DNA of 64,000 nt from Rhodopseudomonas rhenobacensis (lineage in GTDB: Bacteria; Pseudomonadota; Alphaproteobacteria; Rhizobiales; Xanthobacteraceae), in assembly GCF_014203125.1 (NCBI RefSeq), contig NZ_JACHIH010000012.1, positions 1 through 64,000 of the forward strand, given 5' to 3'. The notes under the pieces were generated by a model. That model made no database searches. It saw nothing but the letters and a program-made list of their open reading frames with translations, and was not told the DNA's origin. Shown one piece after another: positions 32,465 to 41,528 of this stretch (the stretch's first letter is position 1; every line of letters begins with the position of its first letter). Position numbers and translations under genes: made by a program.

Positions 32465-33601
32465 ATGCCAAGCGTGGGTTTGCCGAAACTGCTGCAGCTG
32501 ATTTGCCGGGCGGCCGTTGCGGCCGGCGTGGCGATGACGCTGTCCTGCACCGGCGCGGGCGCCACGTCGCGGATCAAGGACCTCGCCAATATCGAAGGCG
32601 TGCGGCAGAACCAGCTGATCGGCTACGGCCTGGTGGTCGGCCTCAACGGCACCGGCGACACCCTCAACAACATCCCTTTCACCAAGCAGTCGCTGCAGGC
32701 GATGCTGGAGCGCATGGGCGTCAACATCCGCGGCGCCACCATCCGCACCGGCAACGTCGCCGCCGTCATGGTCACCGGCAACCTGCCGCCGTTCGGCACC
32801 CAGGGCACCCGGATGGACGTCACGGTGTCGGCGCTCGGCGACGCCAAGAACCTGACCGGCGGCACCCTGCTGGTCACCCCGCTGCTCGGCGCTGACGGCA
32901 ACGTCTACGCCGTCGCCCAGGGCTCGGTCGCGATCAACGGCTTCCAGGCCGAGGGGGCGGCCGCCAGCATCACCCGCGGCGTGCCGACGGTCGGGCGGAT
33001 CGCCAACGGCGCCATCATCGAGCGCGAGATCGAATTCGCGCTGAACCGGCTGCCCAACGCCCGGCTGGCGTTGCGCAATCCCGACTTCACCACCGCCAAG
33101 CGGATCGCCGCGGCGATCAACGATTTCGTCGGCGCCAAGAGCGCTGAGCCGATCGATCCGTCGACGGTGCAGCTCAGCATTCCGGCCGAGTTCAAGGGCA
33201 ACGTGGTCGCCTTCCTGACCGAGATCGAGCAGTTGCAGGTCGAGCCGGATCTCGCCGCCAAGATCGTGATCGACGAGCGCAGCGGTATCATCGTCATGGG
33301 CCGCGACGTCCGCGTCGCCACCGTGGCGGTGGCGCAGGGCAACCTCACCGTGACGATTTCCGAAAGTCCGCAGGTCAGCCAGCCCAATCCGCTGGCGCGC
33401 GGCCGCACCGTGGTGACGCCCAATACCAAGATCGGCGTCACCGAGGATGGCAAGAAGCTGGCGCTGGTCAAGGACGGCGTCTCGCTGCAGCAGCTGGTCG
33501 ACGGCCTCAACGGGCTCGGCATCGGCCCGCGCGACCTGATCGGCATCCTGCAGGCGATCAAGGCCGCCGGCGCGATCCAGGCCGACATCGAGGTGATGTG
33601 A
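32465..33601 (+). CDS. flgI: Flagellar P-ring protein FlgI
   Basis: A 378-aa periplasmic protein with a signal peptide (LLQLICRAAVAAGVAMTLSC), then the FlgI core ATSRIKDLANIEGVRQNQLI and GYGLVVGLNGTGDTLNNIPF, and the C-terminal VSLQQLVDGLNGLGIGPRDL with IGILQAIKAAGAIQADIEVM. All are family signatures. It forms the P ring in the peptidoglycan layer with help from FlgA. The stop overlaps the ATG of the flgJ-like gene (TGATG). Confidence 0.96.
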   Translation: MPSVGLPKLLQLICRAAVAAGVAMTLSCTGAGATSRIKDLANIEGVRQNQLIGYGLVVGLNGTGDTLNNIPFTKQSLQAMLERMGVNIRGATIRTGNVAAVMVTGNLPPFGTQGTRMDVTVSALGDAKNLTGGTLLVTPLLGADGNVYAVAQGSVAINGFQAEGAAASITRGVPTVGRIANGAIIEREIEFALNRLPNARLALRNPDFTTAKRIAAAINDFVGAKSAEPIDPSTVQLSIPAEFKGNVVAFLTEIEQLQVEPDLAAKIVIDERSGIIVMGRDVRVATVAVAQGNLTVTISESPQVSQPNPLARGRTVVTPNTKIGVTEDGKKLALVKDGVSLQQLVDGLNGLGIGPRDLIGILQAIKAAGAIQADIEVM

Positions 33602-33948
33602 TGATCGCCAGCGCCGCCCACGGTTACTCCGCCGCCGCGATGCCGACCATCAACGGCCGCCCCGACATCCAGCTCGCCGAGGCGCTGAAGAAGGTGTCGC
33701 CGCAGATGCAGGCCAAGGCGCAGACCCAGGCCACCGATTTCGAGGCGATGTTCCTGAATTCGATGTTTTCGCAGATGACCAGCAGCGTGAAGGGCGAAGG
33801 CCCGTTCGGCGACACCGTCGGCACCGGCGTGTGGCGCTCGATGCTGACCGACCAATATTCCAAATCTTTCGCCAAGGCCGGCGGCGTCGGGGTTTCCGCC
33901 GACGTGTTCCGCCAGCTCATTCTTCAGCAAGCCAGCCGCGCCAGCTAA
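33601..33948 (+). CDS. flgJ: Rod-binding protein, FlgJ N-domain type
   Basis: A 115-aa protein equal to the N-terminal rod-capping domain of FlgJ: KAQTQATDFEAMFLNSMFSQ and MTSSVKGEGPFGDTVGTGVW, then RSMLTDQYSKSFAKAGGVGV. The muramidase domain of enterobacterial FlgJ is absent, as in most alphaproteobacteria, where the gene is also called cheL. It probably scaffolds rod assembly in the periplasm. Its ATG overlaps the flgI stop by one base; a GTG one codon earlier is possible. Confidence 0.88.
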   Translation: MIASAAHGYSAAAMPTINGRPDIQLAEALKKVSPQMQAKAQTQATDFEAMFLNSMFSQMTSSVKGEGPFGDTVGTGVWRSMLTDQYSKSFAKAGGVGVSADVFRQLILQQASRAS

Positions 33949-33964
33949 GCGCAAAGGACGCATC

Positions 33965-34459
33965 ATGCAGCAGCAGCGAGCTCAATCCATGCCGGCGCCG
34001 TCGGCGTTGCCGCCGATTTCCACCGCCGCCGAGGCGCGGCAACTGGCCGAAGGCCTGATGGACGTGATGACCAACCTGCTCGGGGTGATCGAAAAGGAAA
34101 CCGAGCTGGTGCGCGCCGGCCAGGTCGGCGAGGCGATCCAGCTCGAGCCGAGCAAGACCGAGCTGTCGCGGCGCTATGTCAGCACCATCCTGCGGGTGAA
34201 GGCCAGCCAGCAATATTTCGCGCTGACCACGCCCGACTTGCTCGCCGCGCTGCACCGCCATCACGAGGTGTTCCGCGCCATGCTGCAGGTCAACCTCACG
34301 GTGCTGGCGACCGCGCACGCGGTCTCCGAGGGCATCGTGCGCGGCGTCAACGCGCAGATGCAGCGCCGCAACATCCCCAACACCTACACCGCGAGCGGCC
34401 AGCGCGCCGCCCCCGGCCCGCGCAACATGACGCCGATCGCGATCAGCCGCTCGATGTAA
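33965..34459 (+). CDS. flgN: FlgN-like flagellar export chaperone
   Basis: A 164-aa helical protein. The middle (AAEARQLAEGLMDVMTNLLG and VIEKETELVRAGQVGEAIQL) has the FlgN-family pattern of long amphipathic helices with a conserved E-K-E-T-E-L core, and the C-terminus is disordered. FlgN chaperones hook-filament junction proteins FlgK and FlgL, whose genes lie 10 kb further on. It follows the flgJ-like gene by 16 bp and is the last gene of this plus-strand operon. Confidence 0.78.
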   Translation: MQQQRAQSMPAPSALPPISTAAEARQLAEGLMDVMTNLLGVIEKETELVRAGQVGEAIQLEPSKTELSRRYVSTILRVKASQQYFALTTPDLLAALHRHHEVFRAMLQVNLTVLATAHAVSEGIVRGVNAQMQRRNIPNTYTASGQRAAPGPRNMTPIAISRSM

Positions 34460-35066
34460 CGCGGCGCCCGGCGGCGCTTTGCGGCCGCACGCGGCGCCTC
34501 ACCAGGGGCCGTACCGCGCGCGGTCACATTCAAAGCAGCCGCGGCGTCATCGCGAGCCGAGGACGGCGCGCAGCGCCGGCCGAACAGCGAAGCAATCCAG
34601 AAGCGCCGAGCCCGGAGCCCCTGGATTGCTTGGTCGCAAGAGCTCCTCGCAATGACGGGTTGAGCGCTTGTGGTCGCGGCGCCGGCCCGTGCCGCGCGCG
34701 CGATGGCACGCTGCCGCAGAGAAATATCTGCTCGCAAAACCGCCCGCATATTTCTGCTTCGATCGACTCAATCCGTCGGCAATCCGGAAGAATTGCGAAA
34801 ACCATGCCGCGCAGCGGCGGGTGTTTCGCCGCAGACTCCGCTTGCAACCCCGTAGATTCCCCAGCATTGATGCGCGCGATCGAGTTCGCCATCGCAATGC
34901 ACGCGGCGAACCGGCACGGTCGGCGGCGCGGGTCGCGCCGGCCGCATCAGCCATTGGCATTTGAATCAAATCATCACGCGTTACGTAGCTACGAATTTAG
35001 ACATTCGGCGCATCGTCCATGCTGGGACGGGTTGGGATTAGACTTTGTGGAGGCCAGGAGGCTGCC
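34460..35066. other. 600-bp gene-free region after the flgN-like gene
   Basis: It contains repeat B copy 2 (34545-34658). An imperfect inverted repeat GAAATATCTGC...GCATATTTC lies at about 34721-34758. The rest shows no credible coding pattern in any frame; short frames there lack family features and ribosome sites. Confidence 0.6.
34545..34658. repeat. Palindromic intergenic repeat, family B, copy 2
   Basis: About 114 bp, beginning CGTCATCGCGAGCCGAGGAC and ending GCTCCTCGCAATGACGG, with arms GCGAAGCAATCCAG and CTGGATTGCTTGGTCGC. Same orientation as copies 1 and 5. Confidence 0.85.
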
Positions 35067-35441
35067 ATGGGAGCCGATTTCAACATCAAGCCGGTTGGGT
35101 CGCCGGTCGCGGCACAGTTCATTCGACCCGCGCCCGAAGCGGCGCGGACGGCTGTAGCGACCGAACTACCAACCGAGAAGAGCGTCGCGGCATCGGACAA
35201 ATCATCGGCGACGACGTCGTCGGCGAGCTACGATCTGATGGCCGCAACCGACCAGGTCGCGCATCAGGTGATCGTCGATCGCGCCGCCGCGCAGGTGGTC
35301 TATGTCACCGTCGACACCACCACCAATCTCGTCGTCAATCAGTATCCGGAAGCGTCGCGGTTGCGGGCGCGGGCCTATATCCGCGCGCAGGACAACGCCA
35401 AGCTCGACCAAAAGACCCTGCCGACCGACCGCACGGCCTAG
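35067..35441 (+). CDS. FlaG-like hypothetical protein
   Basis: A 124-aa protein starting MGADFNIKPVGSPVAAQFIR, with a Thr/Ser/Ala-rich low-complexity part and a C-terminal block QVVYVTVDTTTNLVVNQYPE and ASRLRARAYIRAQ. That block resembles the FlaG pattern of two beta strands with a D-x-x-T turn followed by a Pro and a helix. FlaG limits flagellar filament length in some bacteria. GGAGG lies 8 bases before ATG 35067; the earlier ATG (35019) has no such site. It lies immediately before the convergent flaF-flbT-flagellin block. The resemblance is moderate only. Confidence 0.5.
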   Translation: MGADFNIKPVGSPVAAQFIRPAPEAARTAVATELPTEKSVAASDKSSATTSSASYDLMAATDQVAHQVIVDRAAAQVVYVTVDTTTNLVVNQYPEASRLRARAYIRAQDNAKLDQKTLPTDRTA

Positions 35442-35558
35442 CGCAACGGCCTGCCGCAGTTCGTTGCGATGCCCGCCGGCTGCTGCCGCGCGGCGCTTTG
35501 TCGTGGGTGGATTTTGCCGAGCGCTTTGAACGACGCGGCGCGGCGCATCGCCTGGGAT

Positions 35559-35924
35559 TTACGCCCGGCCGCTGAGCCCGGTGGCGATGTTGCGGTTGAT
35601 GTCGATCAGCACCTGCAGCCGTTCGCGCTCCGGCTTGAGCTGCAGCGCGGCGCAATGCGTCAGCACGAAGATGCCGATATTGGCGATGTTCTGCCGGATC
35701 GCGATGGCTTCCGGGTTGGCGTCGCTCAACGCATCGCTGACGAAGATCGACCAGAGCTTGCGGTTGAAGATCAGCGCGGCCGAGAGCCCGGAATCCGACT
35801 CGTTCCAATTGGTGACGGCGTCCTGCAGCTGTCGGGCCGCCTTGAGCAGGGCCTGCGCTTCGATGTCCCGGGGAGATGCGATCTGCTGCGCTGTGCGAGC
35901 ATAGGCCTGGGCACCGACAGACAT
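35559..35924 (-). CDS. flaF: Flagellin biosynthesis regulator FlaF
   Basis: A 121-aa protein starting MSVGAQAYARTAQQIASPRD, with the conserved DAVTNWNESDSGLSAALIFN and RKLWSIFVSDALSDAN, then LPxxIRQNIANIGIFVLTH-like helices. FlaF is alphaproteobacterial; in Caulobacter it promotes flagellin translation and secretion and acts opposite FlbT. Its ATG directly adjoins the flbT stop (TAA then ATG), so the two are translationally coupled. It is the last gene in the flagellin direction. Confidence 0.93.
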   Translation of the reverse strand: MSVGAQAYARTAQQIASPRDIEAQALLKAARQLQDAVTNWNESDSGLSAALIFNRKLWSIFVSDALSDANPEAIAIRQNIANIGIFVLTHCAALQLKPERERLQVLIDINRNIATGLSGRA

Positions 35925-36305
35925 TTACGACCTCAACAATTCTTCTTCACGCTTGATCAGCGACCGCAATTCCCTGAGAGCTTTGTAAAGATTGCCGCTT
36001 AAAATTAGATTACTCGCGGCCTCGATCTGCTCCCTAAAACTCGGCACAGCTTCGATCAATTCCTTGATGAAGCCGAGATAGAGATCCTGATACGCCGGAA
36101 TGTCGTTCTCCAGATACATCATCTGCACGCACAGATAGATGCGCTTGGCCGGCGTGTTGGCGGTCTCCGATGTGAGAATATCCTTCTCGCGCAAAATCGG
36201 CGCGTCGCCGTCGATCAGAAACGCGGTTCGGGAATCCGAATTGGTGATGACGCTTTGACCGATGATGATCCGCTCGAACGGCTTCAGCTCAACTCGCAAA
36301 GGCAT
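35925..36305 (-). CDS. flbT: Flagellin mRNA regulator FlbT
   Basis: A 126-aa protein starting MPLRVELKPFERIIIGQSVI, with the family motifs RTAFLIDGDAPILREKDILT and KRIYLCVQMMYLENDIPAYQ. FlbT binds the 5' leader of flagellin mRNA in Caulobacter and lowers its stability. ATG 36305 is chosen: GGAGAG lies upstream and the residues before it look non-coding. It follows the third flagellin gene and is separated from it by a strong hairpin. Confidence 0.94.
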   Translation of the reverse strand: MPLRVELKPFERIIIGQSVITNSDSRTAFLIDGDAPILREKDILTSETANTPAKRIYLCVQMMYLENDIPAYQDLYLGFIKELIEAVPSFREQIEAASNLILSGNLYKALRELRSLIKREEELLRS

Positions 36306-36472
36306 ACCACTCTCCTTCTGGGTGCGTGCTGCGGCCGTCAAAACGCCGACGGCCCCGGCGGCCCGAATCACATGCTGCGCGGACCTCTGCCATCCACCCA
36401 GCATATAGAACTGTCGCAACTGACGACAGTTGCCGCGAGCGAAGCTTACCCGAGGGCTCCCGCCCCCTCAAA

Positions 36473-36514
36473 CGACGAAAGCGGCGTGGTTGCCCGCGCC
36501 GCTTTCGTCGTCGA
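36473..36514 (-). terminator. Strong hairpin between flagellin gene and flbT
   Basis: ACGACGAAAGCGGCG and CGCCGCTTTCGTCGT pair perfectly around a loop of about 10 bases. It lies 18 bp after the flagellin stop on the minus strand. There is no clean T-run, so it could be a weak terminator or an mRNA 3' stabiliser allowing reduced read-through into flbT-flaF. Confidence 0.65.
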
Positions 36515-36531
36515 GCGTGGCGAAATCGCGG

Positions 36532-38799
36532 TTATTGCAGCAGCTTCAGCACGCTCTGCTGCGACTGGTTGGCCAAGGCCAGCGCCGAGACGGCGATCGA
36601 CTGCCGGGTCGACAGCGCCTGGCTGTTGGCGGCCTCTTCGTTGGTGTCGGCCAGCGTCAGGTTGGACGAGCCGGTCTGCAGCACGTTGATCAGGTTCTTG
36701 GCGAACTCCTGGCGGATCTGCACGATCGACAGGTTGGAGCCGAGCGAGGAGGCCTGCGAGCGCAGCGTGGTGGAGGCGACGTTGAGCGCGGCCATGGTCT
36801 TGTTGGTCGCGGCGTTGTCGATGAAATCGGTGCCGATGGTCAGCGTCGGCACGCCGAGCCCGGCCGGGGTCAGCGCCGTGCCGACGATGTTGAGGGTGGA
36901 TTTTCCGGTTTCGTTGAACACCAGCTTCAGGGTGTCGCCGGCGAGAAGATTGACGCCGTTGAACGAGGCGTCCTGCGAGGTGGTGGTGATCTGCTCAATC
37001 ACGTTGTTGTACTGCCGAACCAGGTTGGCGCGGGCCGCCTGCGAGGTGAGATCTTCGACCGGCGGATTCGGCACGGTGAAAGTCAGCGCCGAGGTAATCG
37101 TGCCGCCGATCGCGCCGCCGTCGAGCGTCGAGCCCAGCGTCGATGACGCGTAGTCGTTGCCGGCGGCGATCACCAATGTTCCGGTGGCGTCGAGCGAGGC
37201 GCTCATATTGTTGGCTTTCAGAGCCACGTTGAGCTGCGCCAGGGTCTTGACGGTGCCGTTGGTGCCGTCGCCGAAGGTGACGTTGACCGGGGTGCCGCCC
37301 TTGAACGAGCTGAAGCTCAAGGTCTTGCCGCTGACGCCACCGATGCCGGCCGAGCGCGTCGCCGTAAAGGTGGTGTTGGTGCCGGTGTTGCCGGCCAGCC
37401 CGAGCGCCACCAGCGCGTTGCCGGTGGCGGAGATCGTGAGGTCGGAGCTGGTGCCGGTGGAGATCTTCAGCGCCCCGGCGACGACCTGGGACGCGACCCC
37501 GGTACCGGGGGTCAGCGACAGCGCGCCGCCGGCCGAAATGCTCTTGCCCTGCGCGCCGGTGGCGATGTCGATCGCGGTCAGCACATCGGCCATCGTCCCA
37601 CCCTGCAGATAGACGGTGGAATTGCCGTTGGCGTCGGCGACGACGCCGTTGAGCACGCCGGACCCGCTCGCCACATTGGCGGCGAGCGGCGGCGCGCTGT
37701 TCTTGAAGGTGATGGTCTTGCCGTTGACGTTCAAGGTCGAGCCGTCTTCGATCAGGGTGCCGAGCGAACCCGCCGTAATCTGGCGCGGCTGGGTGACGGT
37801 GACGTCCCCGGAGCCCAGCGAACTCGTCAAACCAAGGCCGTTGAGCAGATCGGCGTGGCCGGTGATGCTGAGATCCGAACCGGTGCCGGTGGTGAGCGTG
37901 AGAACGCCGCCGATGATCCCGGCGTCGGTGCCGGAGGAGTGCGAGACCGCCGCCTGGCCGTTGCTGATCAGCGCTTTCTTGACGCCGCTCGCCAGATCGA
38001 TCGCGTCGGTGAGATCCTGGACGGTCGCCTTCGGCGTGCCGGTCGATCCGAGATAGACCGTGGTATTGCCGTTGCCGTCGGTGATCAGATTTCCGGCACC
38101 CGCGTTGTTGATTCCGGACCCCGCGGGCAGCACCGCGGTTTGCGCGGTTCCGGCGCGGAAGGTGATGGTCTTGCCGTTGACCATCAGGGTGTCGCCATCG
38201 ACCGGCGCCGAGCTGCCCTGGATGGTCGTGGCACCAGGCGTCCCGATCAGCGTCAGGCCCGGCGCCAGTGAGGCGGCGGTGCCGGCGCCGTTCGGGGCCG
38301 CAACACCCGCCAGCGAGGTCGAGGTGGCGCCGAGCGTCGTCGTTGACGTAATCGGGTGAGCGCCGCCCGCCGTGCCATCGACCACCACCTTGGAGACCGC
38401 ATTGGCGCTGGTGTAGCTGGTGGTGCCGCGCAGATCGTCCGGGGTCGCGCCGGTGATTTGGGTCGAGACGTTGGATTTGGTGGAATAGCCGACGTTGGAC
38501 TGCAGCGCCTGGTTGGCGATCGACTTCGCGGTGTCGATCAGCTTTTGCAACGAGGTGATGCCGGTGTTGGCGGCCTGCAGGATCTGCACGCCGTTGCCGA
38601 TGCCGTCCAACAGATTGTTGATGTCGGAGGCGCGGCTGTCGAGCCCCGCCGCGGTGAAGAAATTGGTCGGATTGTCGAGCGCCGTGTTGACCTTCTTGCC
38701 GCTGGCAAGCCGGTTCTGCGTGGTTGACAGGAGGTCCGCCGTCGATTGGAGCGAGAGCAGGTTCTGACGAACTGATGCCGAGAGAACGACGTTTGACAT
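36532..38799 (-). CDS. fliC: Large flagellin, copy 1 (nearest flbT)
   Basis: A 755-aa filament subunit. The N-terminal D0/D1 helices (ASVRQNLLSLQSTADLLSTT; LASGKKVNTALDNPTNFFTA) and C-terminal helices (LGSNLSIVQIRQEFAKNLIN; LSTRQSIAVSALALANQSQQ SVLKLLQ) are canonical. The 400-residue middle is built of beta modules of about 150 aa: units begin at about residue 200 (VDGDTLMVNGKTITF) and 351 (EDGSTLNVNGKTITF), with a third, diverged unit at about 490 (SGKTLSFSSFKGGTPVNVTF). Such 65-75 kDa flagellins are known for the thick subpolar flagellum of Bradyrhizobium. The leader carries a CAGGAAGGT ribosome site, 6 bp before ATG. Confidence 0.95.
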   Translation of the reverse strand: MSNVVLSASVRQNLLSLQSTADLLSTTQNRLASGKKVNTALDNPTNFFTAAGLDSRASDINNLLDGIGNGVQILQAANTGITSLQKLIDTAKSIANQALQSNVGYSTKSNVSTQITGATPDDLRGTTSYTSANAVSKVVVDGTAGGAHPITSTTTLGATSTSLAGVAAPNGAGTAASLAPGLTLIGTPGATTIQGSSAPVDGDTLMVNGKTITFRAGTAQTAVLPAGSGINNAGAGNLITDGNGNTTVYLGSTGTPKATVQDLTDAIDLASGVKKALISNGQAAVSHSSGTDAGIIGGVLTLTTGTGSDLSITGHADLLNGLGLTSSLGSGDVTVTQPRQITAGSLGTLIEDGSTLNVNGKTITFKNSAPPLAANVASGSGVLNGVVADANGNSTVYLQGGTMADVLTAIDIATGAQGKSISAGGALSLTPGTGVASQVVAGALKISTGTSSDLTISATGNALVALGLAGNTGTNTTFTATRSAGIGGVSGKTLSFSSFKGGTPVNVTFGDGTNGTVKTLAQLNVALKANNMSASLDATGTLVIAAGNDYASSTLGSTLDGGAIGGTITSALTFTVPNPPVEDLTSQAARANLVRQYNNVIEQITTTSQDASFNGVNLLAGDTLKLVFNETGKSTLNIVGTALTPAGLGVPTLTIGTDFIDNAATNKTMAALNVASTTLRSQASSLGSNLSIVQIRQEFAKNLINVLQTGSSNLTLADTNEEAANSQALSTRQSIAVSALALANQSQQSVLKLLQ

Positions 38800-39029
38800 A
38801 GTGTAACCTTCCTGTTCCGTGCTGGAGGCCGACCTTCAGGTCGAGCGACGCATGGGAACGTCCCGGGCGAACGCAATCTCGCCGTGACGCTTTACGGTAG
38901 TGCCTGACGCCTTCTGGTGAGGGACCTCGAACCACATTTTGCGTGTGGCAACCGGGTCAACGCGGCCGATTCTCGGCCTACCTCATTCCTACTTATCCCA
39001 ATCATTAACCATGACGTTTTAAGATATGG

Positions 39030-39044
39030 TTAACAGCCCCTTAA
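39030..39044. promoter_or_regulatory. CtrA-type box upstream of flagellin copy 1
   Basis: TTAA-CAGCCCC-TTAA is an exact TTAA-N7-TTAA match. A second CtrA-like half-site TTAACCAT lies 18 bp away at 39005-39012. The box is 231 bp upstream of the flagellin ATG. Confidence 0.6.
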
Positions 39045-39103
39045 AGGATTCCGCCGCGGCCCGGGGGGCGGCGAAATAATTCCGGCGGCCGGCCCGGAAC
39101 GCA

Positions 39104-39136
39104 AAAAGACGGCGGGGTTTCCCCCGCCGCCGTCGT
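39104..39136 (-). terminator. Rho-independent terminator after flagellin copy 2
   Basis: On the minus strand GACGGCGG-rich arms close CGGCGGGG-GAAA-CCCCGCCG and are followed by TCTTTTTGCG. It starts 27 bp after the stop codon at 39163. It is nearly identical to the terminator of flagellin copy 3. Confidence 0.85.
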
Positions 39137-39162
39137 CTGATGGGTCCGTTAGGTCGGGTCGT

Positions 39163-41403
39163 TTAGCGCAGCAGCTGCAACACGCTCTGCTGCGAGGTGT
39201 TGGCCAGCGACAAGGCTGACACCGCGATCGACTGGCGGGTCGACAGCGCCTGGCTGTTGGCCGCTTCCTCGTTGGTGTCGGCCAGCGTCAGGTTCGACGC
39301 GCCGGTCTGCAGCACGTTGATCAGGCTCTTGGAGAAGTCCTGACGCAACTGCACGATCGACAGGTTCGAACCCAAGGCCGAGGCCTGCGAACGCAGCGCG
39401 GTGCTGGCGGTCGTCAGAGTTGCCAAGGTCTTGTTGGTGTTCGAGTTGTCGATGAAGTCGGTGCCGCCGGTCAGGTTCGACAGGCCGAGGCCTGCTGCGT
39501 TGAAGGTCACGCCCTGCACGTTCAGCGTCGACTTGCCGGTTTCGTTGAAGGTCAGCTTGAGGTTGTCGCCGTTCAACAGGTTGACGCCGTTGAACGAGGC
39601 ATCCTGCGCCGTGGTGTTGATCTGGTTCAGGATGTTGTTGTACTGCGTCACGAGATTGGCGCGGGTGGTCTGCGCCACCGTGTCGGCAACCGGCGCCGCC
39701 GCGGTGGTGAAGGTGGTCGAGGTGGTCAAGGTTCCGCCGATCGCGCCGCCGGACAGGGCCGAACCGAGCGTCGAAGACGCGTAGTCGTTGCCCGCCGAGA
39801 TCGTCAGCTTGCCGGACGCATCCACGGTGGCGTCGAGGTTGTTGGCTTGCAGCGCAGTCTTGAGCTGGGCCAGCGTCTTGACGGTTCCGTTGGTGCCATC
39901 GCCGAGCGTGACATTGACCGCGCTTCCGCCGTTGAAGGAAGAGAAGGTCAGGGTCTTGCCGTCGATGCCGCCGGCGCCGGCCGCACGCGTCGCAGTGAAC
40001 GTGCTGCTGGTGTGGGTCGGGCCGTCGAGACCGAGTGCCGACAAGGCATTGCCGACGCCGCCGGCGATGCTGAGGTCGGACACCGTGCCGGTGCTGAGCT
40101 TCAGTGTGCCGTTCGCCGCCACGGTGGACGCCGAGACGCCGCTGGCAGTCGCCAGGGTCGAGACGCCGGCGGCAATGGTGGCGGTCTGCACGCCGGTCGC
40201 AAGGTCGATCGCTTTCAACGTGTCAGCGATGGTCGCACCCTGCAGATAGACGATCGAGTTGCCCTTGCCATCGGTCTGCAGATGACTGCCGGCCTCGATG
40301 CCGGAACCGGACGGAACGTTCGCCGGAAGCGGCTGGTAAGCGTTCGAGAAGGTGATCGTCTTGCCGTTCACATTCAGGGTCGAGCCGTCTTGGATCAGGT
40401 TCGAGGTGGTGGTCGCAGCAGTGGTGCGAGCGACGCCGACCCCGACGTTGCCGGACCCGATCGAGGTGGTCAGGCCGAGGGCATTGAGCAGATCGGCCTT
40501 GCCGGTGATGCTGAGGTCGGCGCCGGTCGAGGAGTTGACCGTCAGCACGCCGGCTGCGAACGCCGCGGTCGAGCCGGTGATCGTCGCCGCGCCCGCGGTA
40601 TTCACGGTCTTGGCAACGCCGCTGGCCAGATCGACGGCCTTGAGAACGTCGGCAACGGTGCCGCCGGTCAGATAGATCTGCGAGTTACCGGATCCATCGG
40701 TGACGATGTTGCCGCTGACGCCCGAGCCAGTCGCAACGCCGGCCGCCGCGGGAGCCGCCCCGCCCTTGAAGGTGATGGACTTGCCGTTGACGACCAGAAC
40801 GTCGCCGTCTTTCGGAGCCGCGGCGGCCAACAGAGTGGTCGCAGTGGCACCGGCTGCCAGCGTGACGGTGCCGGACAGAGCGGTGGAGCCGTCGCCCGCG
40901 GTGGCCGCAGTTCCAACCAGAGCTCCAGCGACGCCGCCGAGGGTGGTGGCCGTCGTGATCGGCGAAGCGCCGCCGGAGGTGCCGTCGGTGACGACGCCGC
41001 TGACCGCGAACGCGTTGGCGTAGGTGGTGGTGCCGCGGATGTCGTCGGCGGTGGCGCCGGCGATCGTGGTCGAGACGTTCGACTTGGTGGTGTAGCCCGA
41101 GACGGTCTGCAGCGCCTGGTTGGCGATCGACTTCGCGGAGTCAACGAGTTTGTTGAGCGAGGTGATGCCGGTGTTGGCGGCCTGCAGGATCTGCACGCCG
41201 TTGCCGATGCCATCGAGCAAATTGTTGATGTCGCTGGCGCGGCTGTCGAGGGAGGAGGCGGTGAAGAAGTTGGTCGGGTTGTCGAGCGCGGTGTTGACCT
41301 TCTTGCCGGTCGACAGGCGGCTCTGAGTGGTCGCAAGCAAGTCGGCAGTGGACTGCAGCGAGAGCAGGTTCTGACGCACGGCTGAGGAGAGGATAACGGA
41401 CAT
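39163..41403 (-). CDS. fliC: Large flagellin, copy 2 (middle)
   Basis: A 746-aa flagellin closely related to its neighbours. The conserved N-terminus (SSAVRQNLLSLQSTADLLAT; LSTGKKVNTALDNPTNFFTA) and C-terminus (LGSNLSIVQLRQDFSKSLIN; ALSLANTSQQSVLQLLR) flank a variable core. Beta modules start at PKDGDVLVVNGKSITF, IQDGSTLNVNGKTITF and IDGKTLTFSSFNGG. Unlike copies 1 and 3, its upstream region has two direct copies of a GTATTTATAC-like element. CAGGAAGGT lies 7 bp before ATG 41403. Confidence 0.95.
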   Translation of the reverse strand: MSVILSSAVRQNLLSLQSTADLLATTQSRLSTGKKVNTALDNPTNFFTASSLDSRASDINNLLDGIGNGVQILQAANTGITSLNKLVDSAKSIANQALQTVSGYTTKSNVSTTIAGATADDIRGTTTYANAFAVSGVVTDGTSGGASPITTATTLGGVAGALVGTAATAGDGSTALSGTVTLAAGATATTLLAAAAPKDGDVLVVNGKSITFKGGAAPAAAGVATGSGVSGNIVTDGSGNSQIYLTGGTVADVLKAVDLASGVAKTVNTAGAATITGSTAAFAAGVLTVNSSTGADLSITGKADLLNALGLTTSIGSGNVGVGVARTTAATTTSNLIQDGSTLNVNGKTITFSNAYQPLPANVPSGSGIEAGSHLQTDGKGNSIVYLQGATIADTLKAIDLATGVQTATIAAGVSTLATASGVSASTVAANGTLKLSTGTVSDLSIAGGVGNALSALGLDGPTHTSSTFTATRAAGAGGIDGKTLTFSSFNGGSAVNVTLGDGTNGTVKTLAQLKTALQANNLDATVDASGKLTISAGNDYASSTLGSALSGGAIGGTLTTSTTFTTAAAPVADTVAQTTRANLVTQYNNILNQINTTAQDASFNGVNLLNGDNLKLTFNETGKSTLNVQGVTFNAAGLGLSNLTGGTDFIDNSNTNKTLATLTTASTALRSQASALGSNLSIVQLRQDFSKSLINVLQTGASNLTLADTNEEAANSQALSTRQSIAVSALSLANTSQQSVLQLLR

Positions 41404-41528
41404 GGTGAATACCTTCCTGGTATAAGCAACAACTGATCTTCTTGATCAGCCGCGGCACACTCTGTCCGGGCGTCGTAACGAGGTATTAATTTAGGGGCTA
41501 GGAATAGTACCTGTGAACCGCCGTTGTC

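Larger units (their letters stand above)
38800..39162. other. Flagellin copy 1 leader and promoter region
   Basis: A 363-bp region holding the shared ribosome site (38806-38814), a short perfect hairpin GGCCGA-TTC-TCGGCC at 38964-38978, CtrA-type sequences at 39005-39044 and the terminator of flagellin copy 2 (39104-39136). A TAAG-N14-GCCGAGAA sequence on the minus strand overlaps the hairpin and resembles a sigma-28 element, but spacing is one base short of the usual. Confidence 0.6.
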
